A stretch of DNA of 64,000 nucleotides from Hyphomonadaceae bacterium. GTDB lineage: Bacteria; Pseudomonadota; Alphaproteobacteria; Caulobacterales; Aquidulcibacteraceae. Of the stretch, positions 27,955 to 39,086 are shown piece by piece; within the stretch, counting starts at the first letter, position 1, and the number at the start of each line of letters is the position of its first letter. The stretch lies in assembly GCA_009773395.1 (NCBI GenBank), contig WRPI01000002.1, positions 505,867-569,866 on the forward strand, written 5' to 3'. The notes beneath the pieces were generated by a model. It saw nothing but the letters and a program-made list of their open reading frames with translations. It ran no database searches and was not told the DNA's origin. The position numbers and the translations under genes were made by a program.

Positions 27955-29061
27955 TCAAAACCGCGCCTGTCTAAGGCTCGATATTGACATTGTTTGCCTT
28001 AATTTTATAGAGCCGTCTTCGCCGCAAATTTTAACTTCAATCGAGTGATTTTGCCAATTGATTTCAATTAACCCAAAGTTCCGTTCGCGGTAAACTTCGC
28101 CAATTCGACGACTATTCGGTGGCGTAACTGGCCAAACTTCAGTTATGCCAGACGAGGTAAAATCCCAAAGCGGATAGGGCACATTGACATTTAGCCTGGA
28201 AATTTCGCCATAATGGGTGTCGCCCGAAATGCAAAACAAACCATTGGCTCTTTTTCGTCTGATTGCCTCGATTAGTCTTTGGTGGTCATTGGCGTAATTA
28301 ATCCAGCCTTCCCAGCCAGCGAAATCGGCAACTACTTGCAGGCTAGAAGCGAGGATTCGCACGTCTGCGGGTTGCGATAATTGGTATTCAAGCCAAGTCC
28401 ATTGAGTCTCGCCCAACATAGTTGCCGCATCATCAGGATTTCTGTCATAGGGCCCAGGAACAGCCTTGCCCGCGCTATTGAGTTCCGCCGCCCAAGTTCG
28501 ATAATCTTTGCCGCCCAAATCCATTTTGCGAATTGGCGTGCGATTAAAGCGCAAATCAGGCAATATTATTTGCACTTTCTGGCCGCTTGGGCCGAATATT
28601 TGCGCGGTATAAATGCCATCGGCACGGGTGCGGCGCGGGCTATTTTCCGCCACGCCCCAAAAATCGCAAAATTGCTTGCGGCTTTCGTCTTTCATTGGGT
28701 ATTCTTGGCCGGCATCATCTTCGCCATAATCATGGTCGTCCCAAATGGTTAGGAACGGCACTTTGGCTCTAAAGCGCTGGAATTGCGGCTTTGCCGCGAG
28801 CATCGCATATTTATCGCGCATCACTTGCGGATCACGAGTATCTGCATAAATATTGTCACCGATGAATAGAAATAAATCGGGATTAGTGGCGGCGATGGCG
28901 TCCCAAATTGGTTGGTCTTTGTCTTGTTTTGCACAAGCGCCAAATGCGATTTTACTTATTGATTGGTTGTTAGTTAGCGGCGCCGCGAGCGCGTCATTGG
29001 CAATTAAAGAACCTGCGCCAACTGCTGCAACTTGTAATAATTCCCGCCTAGTTTTTGGCAT
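27955..29061 (-). CDS. PhoD-like alkaline phosphatase/phosphodiesterase, exported
   Basis: 368 residues. The N-terminus MPKTRRELLQVAAVGAG with a twin arginine fits a Tat signal, as usual for PhoD. The metallophosphatase core is clear: GDNIYADTRD, TIWDDHDYGEDD, and SGDTHYGEISRLN near the C-terminus. It should hydrolyse phosphate esters in the periplasm or outside. It lies 68 bp downstream of a TonB-dependent receptor on the same strand, suggesting a linked uptake-plus-hydrolysis unit. The substrate is not determined. Confidence 0.88.
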   Translation of the reverse strand: MPKTRRELLQVAAVGAGSLIANDALAAPLTNNQSISKIAFGACAKQDKDQPIWDAIAATNPDLFLFIGDNIYADTRDPQVMRDKYAMLAAKPQFQRFRAKVPFLTIWDDHDYGEDDAGQEYPMKDESRKQFCDFWGVAENSPRRTRADGIYTAQIFGPSGQKVQIILPDLRFNRTPIRKMDLGGKDYRTWAAELNSAGKAVPGPYDRNPDDAATMLGETQWTWLEYQLSQPADVRILASSLQVVADFAGWEGWINYANDHQRLIEAIRRKRANGLFCISGDTHYGEISRLNVNVPYPLWDFTSSGITEVWPVTPPNSRRIGEVYRERNFGLIEINWQNHSIEVKICGEDGSIKLRQTMSISSLRQARF

Positions 29062-29085
29062 ATTGACCCCTTATTAAAGAATTTT

Positions 29086-29108
29086 GAAGAGGGGCAATAC
29101 CCCTCTTC
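29086..29108 (-). terminator. Hairpin between TonB receptor and PhoD-like genes
   Basis: Perfect 9-bp stem GAAGAGGGG/CCCCTCTTC with loop CAATA. No U tract follows on either strand, so it is more likely an mRNA-stabilising or partially terminating hairpin than a full terminator. Confidence 0.4.
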
Positions 29109-29129
29109 ATGTTCATGCGATTTCGTCGA

Positions 29130-31463
29130 TTAGAATTTTTTCCTCAAAGTAAAATACACTTGTTGCGGCGCACCAACCATGAATGTTTGGTTGGATTCCC
29201 CAGCATCACTGGCAGCAAAACCATTGGTTCCGACCGAAGAAATATATTCCTCACCCAAAAGATTGGTTACGTTAATTTGCGCTTCTAGCCCTTCAAGAAA
29301 CGGCGAACCAGAAAAGCGATATCCTGCACTGAAATCCAAAGTGGCAAAAGCATCAACTTGCCCGCCAATATTGGTATAAGTGGTTTCACGCTCGGAAGTA
29401 TAATTCGCGTTCAAACTTGCGAATAAAGAGCCATTATCATAGCCAAGATCTGCTTTAAGCAAATGGTTAGGCGCGTTTACGACAGTTTTACCAGCAGTTG
29501 CTTGCAAGATTGTCCCAAGCGCATTGACAACATTGTCTTGATATTGGCTGTCATTATAGGCGTATGAACCAAATAATGTAAATTCCGGCGTGATTTTAAT
29601 TGATCCAGCAAATTCCACGCCTTTGGTTTCAACACTGCCGACGTTGGAAATAATGCTTGGGTTGCCAATAATGCCAGCACCTTGGGCAATTCCCAAAAGC
29701 CTATCGTCAAATTTCACATAATACGCAGCAATCACGCCTTGGTAGTTTTCACCACGGAAGCGCCAACCACCTTCAAGGGTTCGTGATGATTCTGGATTGG
29801 TTAGACGCTTAATTGCGTCAAAAGAGATTTGGCTCCTATTGCTGAATGGCGCGAGCCCCAAATCGCGCATGTTTTCAGTATAACTTGCGAATATTTGATT
29901 GTTATTCGCTAAATTATAGGTGAAACCAACTTGTGGTAAGAAATTGTCCTCGGAAACGATTGTGCCTTTCAAATCGCCATCGGAGTTTGCGGCCGGAGCA
30001 GCAAAACCATTGATAGGCGTGCGGCCATTATTTGAAACCCTAATTGATTTGAAGCCCGCAAGAACAGTAAGTGATTCATTTACACGCCAAGTATCTTGGA
30101 TGTGGAAAACCGCAGTGTCGATATTATATTTTTGTTCCCATTGGGTCGCATAAGCGCCGCGTTGGAAATTCATGACGCTATTTGGTTTTGCCCGAGTATT
30201 GGCATAAAAACGGCGGGCTTGATTGAAGTGATTGCGTTCAACCCATAATCCGCCTTCGATTTCATGGTCGCCGAATTGGTATGAAAGATTGAAAAATCCA
30301 CCCAATCTATTCATATCATATTCAGTGGTTCTTACTGAAATCGGTGAAGTTACGCCAGCCGTGCCACCGCCGAATGAAAACGGGCTCACATAAGGCGTGA
30401 ACCAAAGGCCTTGGCCTTTTTGGTCGTGGCTATAAACGGTTGCGTCAAATCTTCCGTTCTCTGTAAATTGACCATCATAGCTTAGGCGAAATAAATCATC
30501 ATCGCGCAGACCCGATGCGTCAAAATAGGCGTCATCAACAGTGGCAATTGGGGCAGGATATAAAGTGCCAGCGCCAGCATTTGTCACGGGTGCGCCAGTA
30601 TCGCCGCGATTATTTGCAATATCAGCAACTAGATTGGCAAGCCCCCAATTTGGCGCAAAATTATCCCAATCATAGCCAAGCCTTGTAATCATTTCTTTTG
30701 ACATGTCTTGATAATCGGCTTCACGTCGCACCGAATTATTGTAATAGCCAAAAAACTCGCCCATATCGCCAACTGGCCATACAAATCCCGCATTCACTTG
30801 GCTTTGTTCTTGCTTGCCATTGCCTTTCCATTTGTCCATTTCGTTATTTGCAAAAGCAACATAACCACGGAAGCCACCCATCGCATCAATTGCACCAGTT
30901 TCATAACGTCCATAAATGCGCAAGAAAGTGCTTGATCCACCAGTCACTGCCAAAGTCGTGCTTTGCTCGGCGTCAGGTCGGCGTGACGCAAATTGCAATG
31001 TGCCACCAAGATTAGAAGTCGAGTTAGTGCCCAAAAGGCCAGCGCCTTGGCTCATTTTCACTTCGCCCATGTTTTCCGAAATTACAGCGCGCGAAATGTG
31101 AAGCCCGTTGAAATTGCCATATGACATGTCTCCCAATGGAATGCCATCAAGAGTGAAGCCCATTTGTTGTTGCGCGAAGCCGCGAACATTGATGCGAACC
31201 GCCCATTCATAAGCACCAAATGCATCGGCACCAGTGTAATTAACGCCAGGAAGGCGCTCGACCAGTTTAATCGGGCTCGTGCCGGGTGCACGCAATTCCA
31301 TTTGGTTAGCGTTCATTATTTGGTTTTGTCGCACGCCGCGACCGATAACCACGACTACTTCATCTTGGACGGCAGGCGCAGTTGTAGCAACGTCATCTGC
31401 AAAGGCATTTGTTGCGTATAAAGAGACAAGAGCCATTGCGGTGGTTTTTAATAGTAGTTTCAT
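29130..31463 (-). CDS. TonB-dependent outer membrane receptor
   Basis: About 777 residues. A signal peptide MKLLLKTTAMALVSLYATNAFA starts at the ATG at 31463. A TonB-box-like DEVVVVIG follows, then a plug domain (LVERLPGVNYTGADAFG, INVRGFAQQQMGFTLDGIPLG) and a 22-strand-type barrel ending in aromatic F (YFTLRKKF). It imports a ligand across the outer membrane with TonB energy. The adjacent PhoD-like phosphatase hints at a phosphorylated substrate, by context only. Confidence 0.9.
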   Translation of the reverse strand: MKLLLKTTAMALVSLYATNAFADDVATTAPAVQDEVVVVIGRGVRQNQIMNANQMELRAPGTSPIKLVERLPGVNYTGADAFGAYEWAVRINVRGFAQQQMGFTLDGIPLGDMSYGNFNGLHISRAVISENMGEVKMSQGAGLLGTNSTSNLGGTLQFASRRPDAEQSTTLAVTGGSSTFLRIYGRYETGAIDAMGGFRGYVAFANNEMDKWKGNGKQEQSQVNAGFVWPVGDMGEFFGYYNNSVRREADYQDMSKEMITRLGYDWDNFAPNWGLANLVADIANNRGDTGAPVTNAGAGTLYPAPIATVDDAYFDASGLRDDDLFRLSYDGQFTENGRFDATVYSHDQKGQGLWFTPYVSPFSFGGGTAGVTSPISVRTTEYDMNRLGGFFNLSYQFGDHEIEGGLWVERNHFNQARRFYANTRAKPNSVMNFQRGAYATQWEQKYNIDTAVFHIQDTWRVNESLTVLAGFKSIRVSNNGRTPINGFAAPAANSDGDLKGTIVSEDNFLPQVGFTYNLANNNQIFASYTENMRDLGLAPFSNRSQISFDAIKRLTNPESSRTLEGGWRFRGENYQGVIAAYYVKFDDRLLGIAQGAGIIGNPSIISNVGSVETKGVEFAGSIKITPEFTLFGSYAYNDSQYQDNVVNALGTILQATAGKTVVNAPNHLLKADLGYDNGSLFASLNANYTSERETTYTNIGGQVDAFATLDFSAGYRFSGSPFLEGLEAQINVTNLLGEEYISSVGTNGFAASDAGESNQTFMVGAPQQVYFTLRKKF

Positions 31464-31520
31464 TTTGTTCCCCATTTCGGTCATTGTGAACCGAGCTTTC
31501 AAATCGTTTTGTTAAAAACT

Positions 31521-31682
31521 AGAGCATTGGATGTTCAAGTTGAATCGAATTTGCCGCAGCAATTTTGTGCCAGTTTTGGTGGCAAATATGCGGTGAATAC
31601 TGGAGTATTCGCCAAATAGTTGCTGCCAAAACTGGTGCAAAAGGGCGCGGCAAAACGGTGCAACTTGGACACCCAATGCTCT
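31521..31682. repeat. 162-bp imperfect palindrome
   Basis: The two halves of this element are inverted copies of each other with scattered mismatches. The tips are AGAGCATTGG (31521-31530) and its near complement at 31673-31682. The centre is GAATAC-TGG-GTATTC near 31601. Matching internal blocks include CCAGTTTTGG with CCAAAACTGG. It lies in the 367-bp gap between the divergent TonB receptor and guaB genes. The remainder of the gap (31683-31830) shows no gene. Confidence 0.7.
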
Positions 31683-31800
31683 TGGGGGCGTTTAATCGGC
31701 GCTTTTGACAATTACCGCTATTTTTCGCGACATTTCCGTGAAGATTGTGGCGAAATATGAAATTACTGTGAAAATTGGAAATGTGCTGGAAATGGATTGA

Positions 31801-33323
<1,523 letters not shown>

Positions 33324-33324
<1 letters not shown>

Positions 33325-34637
33325 TGCGTGACGGAGCACGTGCCCAAGCGGCTATAGAAGTATTGGAAGACAGCCAAAACCATAAACGATTGCCAGCTAT
33401 GTCACTTAAAGATTGGGCGTTAAAGCACCGCTTTGCTGGCTCAAAAGACCGCTCGGCAATTGGTGATATCGTATTTATGGCACTTAGATTGCGCGCTTCT
33501 TCCGTCTATAAAATGAGTTATGACGCGCCAAGGGCGTGGGTTTTGGGGGCATTGGTTTGGGGCTTTGGGCTTGAAGTTCAAAAATTAATTGATGATGCAC
33601 AGGCTGAAGTTCATGCTTTTTCGCCGCCAACGGAATTGGAAATTTCCGCGCTTTCAACCGCAACAACCAAAGACGCGCCGCCATGGGTGAAAGGTGACTA
33701 TCCCGAATGGCTTGATTCAAGTTTGGCGACCATTTTTGGCGAAAGCCGCGTGGCGCAATTGGCAGCAATAGCAAAACCCGCCCCACTCGACTTGCGGGTG
33801 AATATTGCAAATGCGAGTGTCGAAAAAGTCCTTGCTGATCTTCTCACTTCTCCAAAATTGACGGTCACGCCGAGCAAAACCAAATTGTCGGCATGGGGAA
33901 TACGTATCCCCTGGTCAGTTGGCAAAAATTTTCCATTTGCGGTTGAGCCTTCGTTTTTGCGCGGTGAGTTTGAAGTGCAAGACGAAGCCAGCCAAGTCTG
34001 CGCACTTTTGACAGGCGCAAAAGCAGGGCAAAAAATTGCCGATATTTGCGCCGGTGGCGGCGGTAAAACTCTGGCGCTCGCCGCTATGTCCAACGATAAA
34101 GCCACAATAATTGCTTATGATGTCGATCCCAATCGCATCGCACCAATCCATGATAGATTACGGCGCGCTGGCGTAAATTGCGTTGATGTCCGAACCGAGC
34201 GCAAAGGCGCTTCGGCTTTGGCTGACCTTGCGGGTAAAATGGATATTGTTTTGGTCGATGCGCCTTGCACTGGCTCTGGCACTTGGCGGCGCGCACCCGA
34301 TACAAAATGGCGGCTAACCCCACAAAATCTAGAAAAAAGGCAAGGGGATCAACAGGCTGCTCTACGAATTGGTGCGCCGTTGGTGAAAGTGGGCGGCACA
34401 TTATGTTATGTGACTTGCTCAATTTTGCCGCAAGAAAATGATGATTCAATTGAATGGTTTTTGGCGGAAAATAACGGTTTTGTCGTTAAGGACATTTCTA
34501 AGCATTTGAAACAATTGGACTTGGAATATTTGCTCGAACATGTGATTTTGACAAAATATGGCATTCAATTTACGCCGCTTACCTCAGATACTGATGGTTT
34601 TTATGTTGCGATTTTGGAGCGGAAAAGTGGAAGTTAG
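33324..34637 (+). CDS. rsmB: RsmB-family rRNA (cytosine-C5) methyltransferase
   Basis: 437 residues. An N-terminal NusB-like/RNA-binding part precedes the SAM-binding core (IADICAGGGGKTLALA). The RsmB/NOP2 catalytic pair is present: DAPCTGSGTWRR and YVTCSILPQEND, each with a Cys. It should methylate 16S rRNA C967 or a related site; the exact position is not certain. Its ATG overlaps the guaB stop by one base. Confidence 0.88.
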
Positions 34638-35520
34638 GTTAAGGCATAAAATTGCTGCTGGCTTTTTGGCATTCGGATTTGCTGCTTGCCAGACCGCGCC
34701 TAATGTGCGCGCCATTGCACCGCTAGAGCCAGGTGCAAGATATGTCGCAATGGGTTCGTCTTTCGCGGCAGGCCCTGGGGTTGGCGAAAAAAGCCCAAAT
34801 GCCCATCCCAATTGCGGGCAATCAACAAGCAATTATCCAAAACTATTAGCGCGAAACTTAAAATTAGAGCTTGTTGATGTTACTTGTGGCGGCGCAATGA
34901 CGGCTAATATTTTAACGATTTCCCAGCACAATGGGCTATTGCCGCAAATTGAGAGTATCACCCCAGAGACACGACTGGTTACCGTCACAATTGGCGGAAA
35001 TGATTTGTTGTTGGCGCGCGATTTGGGAATAGCTTCTTGCAACAATATTATCGCGGCTAAAAGTTTGAACAGTCCAAATTGTGGCACTCACGCAAATCCA
35101 CTGGCTGATGAAGCATTCCAAATTCTGGCTGGCAATTTAGATAAAATCGCCAGAGAAGCCAAAGCGCGCGCACCAAATGCCAGGATTGTCTTCCTCGATT
35201 ATCAGGCGATTTTGCCTGAAAATGGCAATTGCGAGGCGGTTTATTTAAGCGACAATGAACTAGAGGTTTTGCGTACGCGCCAGTTCCGCTATGCCGAAAT
35301 TGTAAAGCGCACCGCAATTTCCAATAATATAGAGTTTTTCTCGGCGTATGAAGCCACCAAATCCCATGATGCCTGTGCCGCTATGCCGTTTATGGCTGGA
35401 GCAATGTCAATTGATGGCGCGAGTTGGGAAGTTCCCAATTTTCATACTACTCAAGAAGGCATGACTGCGATTGCGAATGGGCTTGAGAATTATTTAAGGC
35501 AAGGCACAAATGCAAATTAA
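34627..35520 (+). CDS. SGNH/GDSL-type hydrolase lipoprotein
   Basis: 297 residues from GTG at 34627 (GGAG 6 bp upstream), giving a lipoprotein signal ending FGFAAC. It has the SGNH esterase layout: block I reads [10 protein letters not shown], block III is TIGGNDLLL, and a late FHTTQEG supplies His. The usual GDS of block I is GSS here, so the Asp is replaced while a Ser remains. It overlaps rsmB by 11 bp and guaA by 11 bp, so it is embedded in the purine operon. The substrate is unknown. Confidence 0.8.
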   Translation: MEVRLRHKIAAGFLAFGFAACQTAPNVRAIAPLEPGARYVAMGSSFAAGPGVGEKSPNAHPNCGQSTSNYPKLLARNLKLELVDVTCGGAMTANILTISQHNGLLPQIESITPETRLVTVTIGGNDLLLARDLGIASCNNIIAAKSLNSPNCGTHANPLADEAFQILAGNLDKIAREAKARAPNARIVFLDYQAILPENGNCEAVYLSDNELEVLRTRQFRYAEIVKRTAISNNIEFFSAYEATKSHDACAAMPFMAGAMSIDGASWEVPNFHTTQEGMTAIANGLENYLRQGTNAN

Positions 35521-37081
35521 CCCGGCACCAAACAAACACGAAATAGTATTGATTATTGATTTTGGCTCCCAAGTTACCCAGCTTATCGCGCGCCGCGTTC
35601 GAGAAGCTGGGGTATATTGTGAAGTCCATCCCTATAATCGCGCCGATGAGTTTCTAAAACTCAATAATCCAAAAGCGATTATTTTCTCGGGCGGGCCAGA
35701 TAGTGTTATGCGCGAAAATTCACCGCGCGCGCCGCAATCTGCGTTTGACGCGAATGTGCCAATTCTTGGCATTTGTTATGGCCAACAAACTTTGGTGACG
35801 CAATTAGGCGGAGTGGTTGAAGGCGGTCATGCCGCCGAATTTGGCCGCGCCGATTTGGAAATCCTAAAACCCAGCCCGCTTTATGATGGCATCTGGGAAA
35901 TAGGCGGCAAATATACAGTTTGGATGAGCCATGGTGACCGCGTAACCCAATTGCCGGATGGTTTTGAAGTATTGGCACACAGCCCCAATGCACCATTTGC
36001 GATTGCCGCCAATGAAGCAAAAAAGCAATACACTTTCATGTTCCATCCCGAAGTGGTTCACACGCCCGATGGTGCGGCACTAATCAAAAATTTCCTTACC
36101 AAAATCGCGGGTTGCCATAATGATTGGACCATGGCGGCATTCAAAGACGAAGCAATCGCAAAAATTCGCGCACAAGTTGGCAATGAAAAAGTAATTTGCG
36201 GGCTTTCGGGCGGCGTTGATAGTTCGGTCGCGGCGGTTTTAATCCATGAAGCCATTGGCGATAATTTAACCTGCGTTTTTGTGGATCATGGCCTGATGCG
36301 GGCCGGGGAAGCAGAACAAGTGGTTGATTTATTTCGCAATCATTACAATATCCCACTTATCCATGCCGATGAAAGTGAGCGCTTTTTGGGCGCATTGGCG
36401 GGCGTTACCGACCCCGAAATCAAACGCAAAACCATTGGCAAGCTCTTTATCGATGTGTTTGAAGATAAAGCAAAATCCATTGGCGGTGCGAAATTCTTGG
36501 CGCAGGGCACGCTTTATCCTGATGTAATTGAAAGCGTTTCATTTGATGGTGGGCCAAGCGTAACCATTAAATCCCACCACAATGTTGGCGGCTTGCCAGA
36601 GCGCATGAACATGAAATTGCTTGAGCCTTTGCGCGATTTATTCAAAGATGAAGTGCGGGCATTGGGCGAAGAATTGGGGCTTAATCACCAATTTGTGTCG
36701 CGCCACCCATTCCCGGGCCCGGGGCTGGCGATAAGGATTCCGGGCGAAGTCACTGCCGAGAAATGCGACATTTTGCGCAAAGCGGATGTGATTTATCTTG
36801 AAGAAATCCGTAATGCGGGGCTTTACGACAAAATCTGGCAGGCTTTCACCGTGTTATTGCCAGTGCGCAGTGTCGGGGTGATGGGCGATGGCCGAACGTA
36901 TGATTATGTTTGCGCTCTGCGTGCCGTAAATTCCACCGATGGCATGACCGCCGATTTTTACCCGTTTGATATGGCGTTTTTGGCAAAAGTCTCAACCCGC
37001 ATTGTCAATGAAGTTAAAGGTATTAACCGAGTCACTTATGATATTACAAGCAAGCCACCGGGGACTATTGAGTGGGAGTAA
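35510..37081 (+). CDS. guaA: GMP synthase (glutamine-hydrolysing)
   Basis: Converts XMP to GMP. 523 residues. A class I amidotransferase domain carries Cys89 (GICYGQQ) and a later His-Pro-Glu (FHPEVVHT). The ATP pyrophosphatase domain has [10 protein letters not shown], and the C-terminal dimerisation domain has [11 protein letters not shown] and the ending PPGTIEWE. It is the last gene of the guaB operon and overlaps the SGNH hydrolase gene. Identification is secure. Confidence 0.97.
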   Translation: MQINPAPNKHEIVLIIDFGSQVTQLIARRVREAGVYCEVHPYNRADEFLKLNNPKAIIFSGGPDSVMRENSPRAPQSAFDANVPILGICYGQQTLVTQLGGVVEGGHAAEFGRADLEILKPSPLYDGIWEIGGKYTVWMSHGDRVTQLPDGFEVLAHSPNAPFAIAANEAKKQYTFMFHPEVVHTPDGAALIKNFLTKIAGCHNDWTMAAFKDEAIAKIRAQVGNEKVICGLSGGVDSSVAAVLIHEAIGDNLTCVFVDHGLMRAGEAEQVVDLFRNHYNIPLIHADESERFLGALAGVTDPEIKRKTIGKLFIDVFEDKAKSIGGAKFLAQGTLYPDVIESVSFDGGPSVTIKSHHNVGGLPERMNMKLLEPLRDLFKDEVRALGEELGLNHQFVSRHPFPGPGLAIRIPGEVTAEKCDILRKADVIYLEEIRNAGLYDKIWQAFTVLLPVRSVGVMGDGRTYDYVCALRAVNSTDGMTADFYPFDMAFLAKVSTRIVNEVKGINRVTYDITSKPPGTIEWE

Positions 37082-37086
37082 ACCCT

Positions 37087-37170
37087 CAAATTGCCGCCCT
37101 CACTTCGTTCGCTTAGCAATTTGGCTTGAAGCGGAAAAGAAATGGGAAAAAGCGTCGTTTTTCCCATTTC
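37087..37170. repeat. Paired hairpins with GCGTCG loop, copy B
   Basis: Immediately after guaA, CAAATTG pairs with CAATTTG (37087-37093 and 37117-37123). Then a perfect 13-bp stem (37139-37151 and 37158-37170) encloses loop GCGTCG. The architecture and the loop match copy A at 24109-24195, while the stems are unrelated in sequence. It could also help to end the guaA transcript. Confidence 0.55.
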
Positions 37171-37199
37171 TTTGCATTTTGATATTTTGGAGGAACTTT

Positions 37200-37406
37200 A
37201 TGACACAATACACCTGCACGAAATGTAACAAGACCGATTTTGAAACCAGTAAGGTATCAATGACTGGTGGTTTTTGGTCGCGGTTTTTTGATATTTCGCA
37301 CCAGCGTTATACCGCAGTTTCTTGCAAAAGCTGTGGCCACACTGAATTTTACAAAGGCAATTCAACTTTGCTTTCAAATATTTTGGATTTCATTGGCCAC
37401 GGTTAA
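37200..37406 (+). CDS. Small zinc-ribbon protein
   Basis: 68 residues. Two CxxC pairs (CTKC near residues 6-9, CKSC near 42-45) make a zinc ribbon around FWSRFFDISHQRYTAVSC. GGAGGAA lies 5 bp before the ATG at 37200, a very strong signal that supports this start over the longer frame. Similar short proteins occur widely with no assigned role; they resemble nucleic-acid-binding ribbons. Confidence 0.75.
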   Translation: MTQYTCTKCNKTDFETSKVSMTGGFWSRFFDISHQRYTAVSCKSCGHTEFYKGNSTLLSNILDFIGHG

Positions 37407-37423
37407 TGCGCCAAAAGCAAAAA

Positions 37424-37448
37424 TAATGGCGCATTCCCTGCGCCATTA
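37424..37448. terminator. Hairpin between convergent genes
   Basis: A perfect 10-bp stem TAATGGCGCA/TGCGCCATTA with loop TTCCC lies between the convergent zinc-ribbon and membrane-protein genes. No long T tract is visible, so bidirectional termination is plausible but weakly supported. Confidence 0.4.
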
Positions 37449-37474
37449 GATTCTTAGATTGAAAATAAAACCGA

Positions 37475-37801
37475 CTATTTGGTCCAATCAGCTTTAATGC
37501 GTTGCAATAGGCCGCGGCCAATTACCAGCAGCGATGCGCCCATGAATGCGGTTCCCAAATTCACGAAAATGCCCGCTAAATACATGCCAACGCCTGGAAT
37601 TTGGTCCAGTGATGCTGCGCCGAGTGACAATATTCCAGTTGCCAACAAAAGCCGCACATTATTTTCTTCAGGATCGCCCAAAACTGCGACTGCGCCTAAA
37701 ATCATCAACAATGGAGTTGCCATCGGGACAACCACCCCAACGCCAACCAAAACTGCCAAAAGAACCGCTACTGCGCGGGCTCCCGCAAATAATTTACCCA
37801 T
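37475..37801 (-). CDS. Small membrane protein of unknown function
   Basis: 108 residues from the ATG at 37801 (GGGAGA upstream). Three hydrophobic segments: about 6-25, 30-42, and a longer one near 65-98 (GVGMYLAGIFVNLGTAFMGASLLVIG). No motif is recognised. It is monocistronic and convergent with the zinc-ribbon gene, and divergent from the TIR gene. Confidence 0.6.
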   Translation of the reverse strand: MGKLFAGARAVAVLLAVLVGVGVVVPMATPLLMILGAVAVLGDPEENNVRLLLATGILSLGAASLDQIPGVGMYLAGIFVNLGTAFMGASLLVIGRGLLQRIKADWTK

Positions 37802-38046
37802 CTTTTCTCTCCCTAATATTGTTATTTGCATCTAGTGCATGCAAAGTTTGTTTCAAAAATCGGAGTTTGTCAAACAAAATCGTTAATTTTTGGAAAGGTT
37901 GGCTCAATTCTTTCTTGTAGGTAACAAGCACTTTTGAAGCAGTTTCAAAACAAAGTGGCAAAACCACCTTGTATTAGCCCAAAGTTTGGTTAAAACTAAG
38001 AGCATAAATTTGATGAGTTTGAGACTTAGTATCAGTTGGGCAAATC

Positions 38047-39072
38047 GTGCAAAAAGAAGTCTTTATTAGTTTTGCCTCAAAGGACCAAGCGGTCGCTAAT
38101 GCGACCTGCAAAGCGATTGAAGATCGCGGCTATAGCTGCTGGATTTCAAGCCGTGACGTAAGGCCGGGGCGCGATTATGCCGAGGAAATAACCGACGCGA
38201 TTGAAGATTGCAAACTCATGGTGTTTGTGTTTTCGCAAAATTCAAATAATTCGGACGAGGTGAAACGCGAAATTACTCTCGCGAGCCAAAACTTAAAAAT
38301 AGTAATTCCACTGCTGACCGAAGACATTAAAATGAGCCCGTCATTTCGTTATCATTTGGCGACCAGGAATTGGATTGATTGCTCACAAGGCTGGGAAGCA
38401 TCGCTTGAAATCCTTTTTAGCCAGTTGGAACAAATAATCAGCGAAGAAAAGAAAAAATCGACTGTCGCTAACAAAGCTTCGCGCGGTTATCTTGCCGATG
38501 CCATAAATGATTCCACCAAAATCCCGCTTAAAGGTGCGGGATCAAAAGCTAAATTGAAGAACTCGCGCGTGCGCGAAGTGAATGCTGGCCATGAGCTCGC
38601 CGAAACCAATGTTACTGCCGAAATATTAGCGCCGACAATTGGAGAACCCGCCAAAGTAGCTGACACCCAAACTAAATTAGAAATTCCAAAATTTGTTCCA
38701 ATAGCTGGTGCTCTTGCTGCCGGGCTATTGGTGGTTTTCTTACTTATTGGTGCTTTTGGCAAGAACGGCAAAGCCTCGTCGGGCGAAAACGGTGTGCCGG
38801 GCGCCAAGGATTATGCGAAAACGCTTGTCGGCAATTGGGTCGAAGCAAGCAGTGGCCAATGCGGTCGTGATAATGCCCAGATTAGCTTAAAGTCCGACAA
38901 ATTATCTTGGAAAACTGAAACCGAAATAGCAAGTGAATTTTCGCTTTTGTCAGTAGAAAATGGCTGGCTAAGATTATCCGATGATGTGCAAATACAAAAA
39001 GATGGCGAAAAACTGCGCTATAAGTTCGGCGGCGCAAATGGCGGCGTTTTGGAGTATAAATCGTGCCCATAG
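38047..39072 (+). CDS. TIR-domain transmembrane protein
   Basis: 341 residues. Residues 2-130 are a TIR domain (VFISFASKDQAVA, WISSRDVRPGRDY, MVFVFSQNSNNSDEVKREI). Glu75 or Glu71 is in place to be the NADase glutamate. A linker to 215, one transmembrane helix (216-237) and an outside domain (255-341) with Cys272 and Cys340 follow. The TIR should therefore be cytoplasmic and the C-terminal domain periplasmic. It begins with GTG at 38047. It is followed 14 bp later by a Sel1-repeat protein. NAD cleavage or cyclic ADP-ribose synthesis is inference from the family. Confidence 0.82.
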   Translation: MQKEVFISFASKDQAVANATCKAIEDRGYSCWISSRDVRPGRDYAEEITDAIEDCKLMVFVFSQNSNNSDEVKREITLASQNLKIVIPLLTEDIKMSPSFRYHLATRNWIDCSQGWEASLEILFSQLEQIISEEKKKSTVANKASRGYLADAINDSTKIPLKGAGSKAKLKNSRVREVNAGHELAETNVTAEILAPTIGEPAKVADTQTKLEIPKFVPIAGALAAGLLVVFLLIGAFGKNGKASSGENGVPGAKDYAKTLVGNWVEASSGQCGRDNAQISLKSDKLSWKTETEIASEFSLLSVENGWLRLSDDVQIQKDGEKLRYKFGGANGGVLEYKSCP

Positions 39073-39086
39073 AGATTGGACACAAG

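Noticed and set aside
37158..37200. Simple rho-independent terminator for guaA
   Set aside because: The T run is part of the stem and not after it; kept as a structured repeat instead.
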